Below are positions 53,336-64,000 of a stretch of 64,000 nt of DNA, in pieces. The stretch spans positions 21,001 to 85,000 of the forward strand of contig JAPMOS010000144.1 of assembly GCA_027972325.1 (NCBI GenBank), written 5' to 3'. The notes below the pieces were generated by a model. The model had not been told where the DNA came from. It ran no database searches and was given only the letters and a program-made list of their open reading frames with translations. The DNA comes from Paratrimastix pyriformis. Taxonomy: Eukaryota; Preaxostyla; Paratrimastigidae. Position numbers and translations under genes: made by a program. The stretch's first letter is position 1; each line of letters starts with the position of its first letter.

Positions 53336-54954
53336 GCGGCATCGGCACGCAGGTCGGAGGCGCCTCTGAGGTGGAGGTGGGCGAGAAGAAGGACCGGGTC
53401 ACGGACGCCCTCAACGCCACCAAGGCGGCAGTCGAGGAGGTCCGTACGCAGACATCACCCCCCCCCCCCCCCCCCCCCCCCGTCCGCCTTCGCCCCGTAT
53501 TGCTCCACACTCACACTGCTGGCAGTGAGAATGGTTGGGGGTGATGGTGATGATGATTGGATGATGATCGATGATGATCGATGATGATGATTGGATGATG
53601 ATGATTGGATGATCAGGATGATGATCAGGATGATGATCAGGATGATGATCAGGATGATGATGATGATGATCAGGATGATGATGTTGATGATGATCAGGAT
53701 GATGATGATGATCAGGATGATGATGATGATCAGGATGATGATGAGGATGATGAGGATGATGAGGATGATGATGATCAAGGATGATGATGATCAAGGATGA
53801 TGATGTTGATGATGTCTCCTTTTGCTTCCAATTCTCATCTGCCCACCTGCACGCGCCTTCCATCCTTCTCATCTTTCCGTCTGTCCCTCATCATTTCCAG
53901 GGTGTTCTGTGCTGCCCTGCTGCATACACCCTCTCATCCTTCTCACATTCCATCTGTCTCTATTTCCAGGGTGTTCTGCCCGGTGGCGGCGCTGCCCTGC
54001 TGCACGCCTCGAAGATCCTGCCGGCCATGAAGGCCAAGCTGGACGTCATGGATCAGCGTGTGGGCATCCAGATCATCGCGGACTCGCTCAAGGTCTGCGG
54101 TGGCGGTCGACCTTACCTCGGCCCCATACCCGCACCCCACCACCCCGCATGATGCCGATGTCCCACCAGGGTAATGTCGATGTCCCGCCAGGGTGATGTC
54201 GATGTCCCACCAGGATAATGTCGATATCCCACCAGGGTAATGTCGATATCCCACCAGGGTAATGTCGATATCCCACCAGGGTAATGTCGATATCCCACCA
54301 GGGTGATGTCATAAACAAGCCTTTTTGTCATTCCACACAACCTTGGCAGCCCCATGTATGCCCCAGAGATGGCTCCACACCTGCAAGAAGCATCCCCTTC
54401 ATCACTCCCTTCCCACCACCATCCCATCCCCTGCCGGGCTTGGCGCTGTGCAGCAACCCTGCCGGCAGATTTGCGAGAACGCGGGTGTGGAGGGTGTCAT
54501 GGTGGTGAGCCGCCTGATGGAGGAGAAGGACGTCAACGTCGGCTACGATGCGCACAACGGTCCGTGGGAGCCTTCGAACCCCTTTGGACACCATCTCTGG
54601 TCATTGTCATCCAACCATCATCCAACCATCATCATCATTCATCATCATCATTCATCATCATCATTCATCATCATCCTCATCCTCAATCATCATCCGATCA
54701 TCATCCAATCATCATCATCATCCAATCATCCTCCATCATCATCCAATCATCACCACCACCACCCCCGACACGCAGGCAAGTACTGCCAGATGATCAAGCA
54801 CGGCATCGTGGACCCGCTGAAGGTCGTCCGGACGGCCCTGGTGGATGCGGCCTCCGTGGCCTCGGTCATGGCCACCTCCGAGGCCGTCGTCGTCGAGGAG
54901 AAGTCCCCCGCCGACAAGGCCGACAAGCCTGCCGGCCTGCCCAAGCCATTCTAA
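48935..54954 (+). CDS. CPN60: Mitochondrial-type chaperonin 60
   Basis: GroEL-type folding chaperone of a mitochondrion or mitochondrion-related organelle. Twelve exons close in phase: 48935-49084, 49125-49281, 49332-49386, 49450-49771, 49823-50002, 50107-50187, 50437-50588, 52960-53053, 53353-53439, 53970-54092, 54454-54559, 54776-54954 (561 residues). The presequence is [18 protein letters not shown]. Family motifs are [18 protein letters not shown], the ATP loop [45 protein letters not shown] and [20 protein letters not shown] (catalytic Asp in TDALNAT). The C-terminus ends in KPAGLPKPF without the Gly-Gly-Met tail usual in mitochondrial CPN60. Intron 7 (50589-52959) is 2.4 kb and holds the dispersed element. 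Introns 6, 10 and 11 are minisatellite-rich. Confidence 0.98.
50205..50402. repeat. CCTGCC-type minisatellite
   Basis: CPN60 intron 6, with some 13 copies of a CCTGCCCCTG-like unit after shorter CCTGCCCG units. Confidence 0.95.
50680..51036. repeat. CCACCG array, CCACAA array and (CAT)n
   Basis: CPN60 intron 7. A long (CCACCG)n decays to CCACGA/CCACAA units and ends in about 15 CAT units. The dispersed element begins directly after this CAT run. Confidence 0.95.
51037..52649 (+). mobile_element. Dispersed element inserted in a CAT microsatellite
   Basis: Flanked by (CAT)n on both sides, starting TCTACATATATA and ending CTCGCCTGACTTG. The first 325 bp match the inverted copy at 1-326. The right third (about 51850-52620) is a tandem array of about six imperfect units of roughly 130 bp. 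Each unit carries CCTTCCCCGGGG, GATAGCCACCAAG and ACCTCACCGTTCGCTGGAGG. No terminal inverted repeats, long ORF or known domain was seen. It lies in CPN60 intron 7. Class unknown: a non-autonomous transposable element or satellite-bearing repeat. Confidence 0.75.
52743..52885 (+). repeat. Dispersed intronic repeat, copy E (two tandem units)
   Basis: Two adjacent versions of the copy A core: TCTTCTTTTTGTTCCCGTTA, then ACACTCTTCTACCTCTCTGC. CA-rich sequence separates them. Sense orientation in CPN60 intron 7. Confidence 0.7.
53895..53995 (+). repeat. Duplicated acceptor junction, CPN60 exon 10
   Basis: TTTCCAGGGTGTTCTG, followed by a GCTGCCCTGCTGCA block, occurs twice about 70 bp apart. Only the second copy keeps the CPN60 frame ([13 protein letters not shown]). 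Confidence 0.9.
54165..54312. repeat. Intron 10 minisatellite, CPN60
   Basis: About seven copies of an ATGTCGAT-ATCCCACCAGGGTA type unit (20-21 bp). Confidence 0.95.
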
Positions 54955-55596
54955 AAAGCTAAAGAGTCCCTTCTGGCGCGGATCCAAGTCAAGTCAGATC
55001 CGGAATTGGGTGTGGCAACATCGACATTTTTTGATCTGCCTCACCTCCCTCCCCCCAGCCACCCCACCTTGCGCCCCCGTGCGGCACTTTTGTTGTATTA
55101 TTTGCGCAGCAGCCGCTCTTGTGTGTTCTGTTGTACCCCCCCTTTTCCTCCCCTCCGAATTCGAGCGGCAGGGCGCTTGGGCCCCCGCGGGGGTGTGGCG
55201 TGGCGATGGCAATGAACAGTGGAAGGATCTTGTCATCTCGTCTTCTTTGTGGGCCAACTGGACGGGACGGGTGTCCATCTCCCCCCCAGACAGACAGATG
55301 CAGACAGAGGATGGACGGCCCCGGCTGGCCTCCGCATCAGCGCCCAGAAAAAGTAGCCTTGTCATCCCGCGGGTGTGTGCTCAGGAACACACACGGAACG
55401 GATCGCCCTTTCCTTTCCTTTGATTGGGCAACAGCACAGCAACAGCGGAAGGGGCGAGTGTCGATGCCCCAGGGCGACACTGGCCCCAACTGGACTCCCG
55501 AATCACCCTCGTCATCATCATCCTCTTCATCATTGTTTAAACGTTATGATTGGCGAGGCAATCGGTCAACGGCTTCTCCGTTCTGCTCCGTTCAGT
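54955..55596. other. Convergent intergenic stretch
   Basis: Lies between CPN60 and the papain-like gene. No gene or RNA was recognised. Confidence 0.6.
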
Positions 55597-63470
<7,874 letters not shown>

Positions 63471-63588
63471 CGCGAAAATAGTTAGGCGAAGAGGCTTGTA
63501 GAATCGACATTGCGGATCTGCCCTAATGGTTGAAGTCCATTGTTTTTTGTGTCATTCTCTTGTGGTGCCGCTTTCCCCTCTGAGTTAG
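63471..63588. promoter_or_regulatory. Bidirectional promoter spacer
   Basis: 118 bp between the divergent starts of the papain-like gene and the next plus-strand gene. No clear core motif was seen. Confidence 0.45.
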
Positions 63589-64000
63589 ATGTCCGATCTC
63601 TGGCAAACTTTCCGACCACACTTAGCCACCCGTGCTAAGGCTTTGGTTATTTACAACTGGAATCTTTTTTTCCCTGATCATCCCCCCCAATTTGACACTC
63701 GCCCCGTCGGAGGTGGTTTTGTGTCGGTTCTTTCGATTCGTCTGTCTTGGGTACATGCGACTGCGACGATCTGACACCTTCTCCCGTTCAGCGCCTCTCG
63801 ATCCCATTACCAATAATGCACCCCATCTACTCCAGGGCTCCGGGCCCAGTAAGAAGGATGCCGAAGTTGAGACATCATTAGCAGCATTGGCCTACTTTTC
63901 AAAAGAGCGTCCACGCTCTGGTGATTCCGCAATTGTATTTGAATGCCCCCTGGGCTTCACTCTGGGTTTGCCCGCGGCGGTCCGCGAGTTTCTCGAGCAA
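63589..64000 (+). CDS. Partial gene, unknown product (runs off right end)
   Basis: Exon 1 starts MSDLWQTFRPHLATRAKAL at 63589 and can end at about 63709 with donor gtggtt. A second exon from about 63791 then reads in phase PLDPITNNAPHLLQGSGPSK and onward to the window end (ETSLAALAYFSKERPRSGDS, ECPLGFTLGLPAAVREFLEQ). No family was recognised. Confidence 0.5.

Overview
This is GC-rich, intron-dense nuclear DNA from a eukaryote, most likely a free-living flagellated protist. Signs for this are short spliceosomal introns (many 40-60 nt), a split gene for organellar chaperonin 60 with a presequence, a tubulin polyglutamylase, MORN and other flagellar-type proteins, eukaryotic tRNA genes with oligo-T terminators, and the ER enzyme ALG3. 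I cannot name the species. A free-living anaerobic flagellate of the Paratrimastix kind would fit, but nothing here proves it.

Layout. 1-326 is an edge copy of a dispersed element lying in the last visible intron of a TTLL gene (422-3069, minus). Then come an F-box/LRR-like gene (3068-5348, plus), a Cys-rich small protein (5477-6158, plus), a MORN protein (6499-7161, minus) and a MATE transporter (7258-9544, plus). Next are two long minus-strand genes: an IPI1/TEX10-like ribosome-biogenesis factor (10063-17369) and a giant vWA plus flagellar-repeat protein (17747-36282) with a tRNA-Thr in one intron. The plus strand then carries an ALG3 gene fused to a secreted-type ectodomain (37215-41307), a disordered Ser/Pro-rich protein (41583-43520), a GPI-type surface protein (43724-44810) and an ARF-family GTPase (45345-45932). 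PCID2 (46437-48859, minus) and CPN60 (48935-54954, plus) diverge from a 75-bp spacer. A secreted permuted-papain-fold protein (55597-63470, minus) has a 4.75-kb intron that holds two large palindromes, four intact tRNA genes and one split tRNA-Ala. A partial gene starts at 63589.

Exon structures were built by hand from reading frame, splice-phase agreement and family motifs. For TTLL, MORN, MATE, PCID2, CPN60, ALG3, ARL and the papain-like gene every exon phase closes, so these models are firm. The 3' halves of the two giant genes are less certain.

Three genome-wide habits stand out. First, about three quarters of the 5' splice sites begin GTC, usually GTCTG or GTCCG, instead of GTRAG. Second, several introns contain tandem arrays made from copies of the exon-intron junction itself. 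Third, introns carry long microsatellites (CAT/ATG above all), poly-C tracts at 3' splice sites, and at least two dispersed repeat families.
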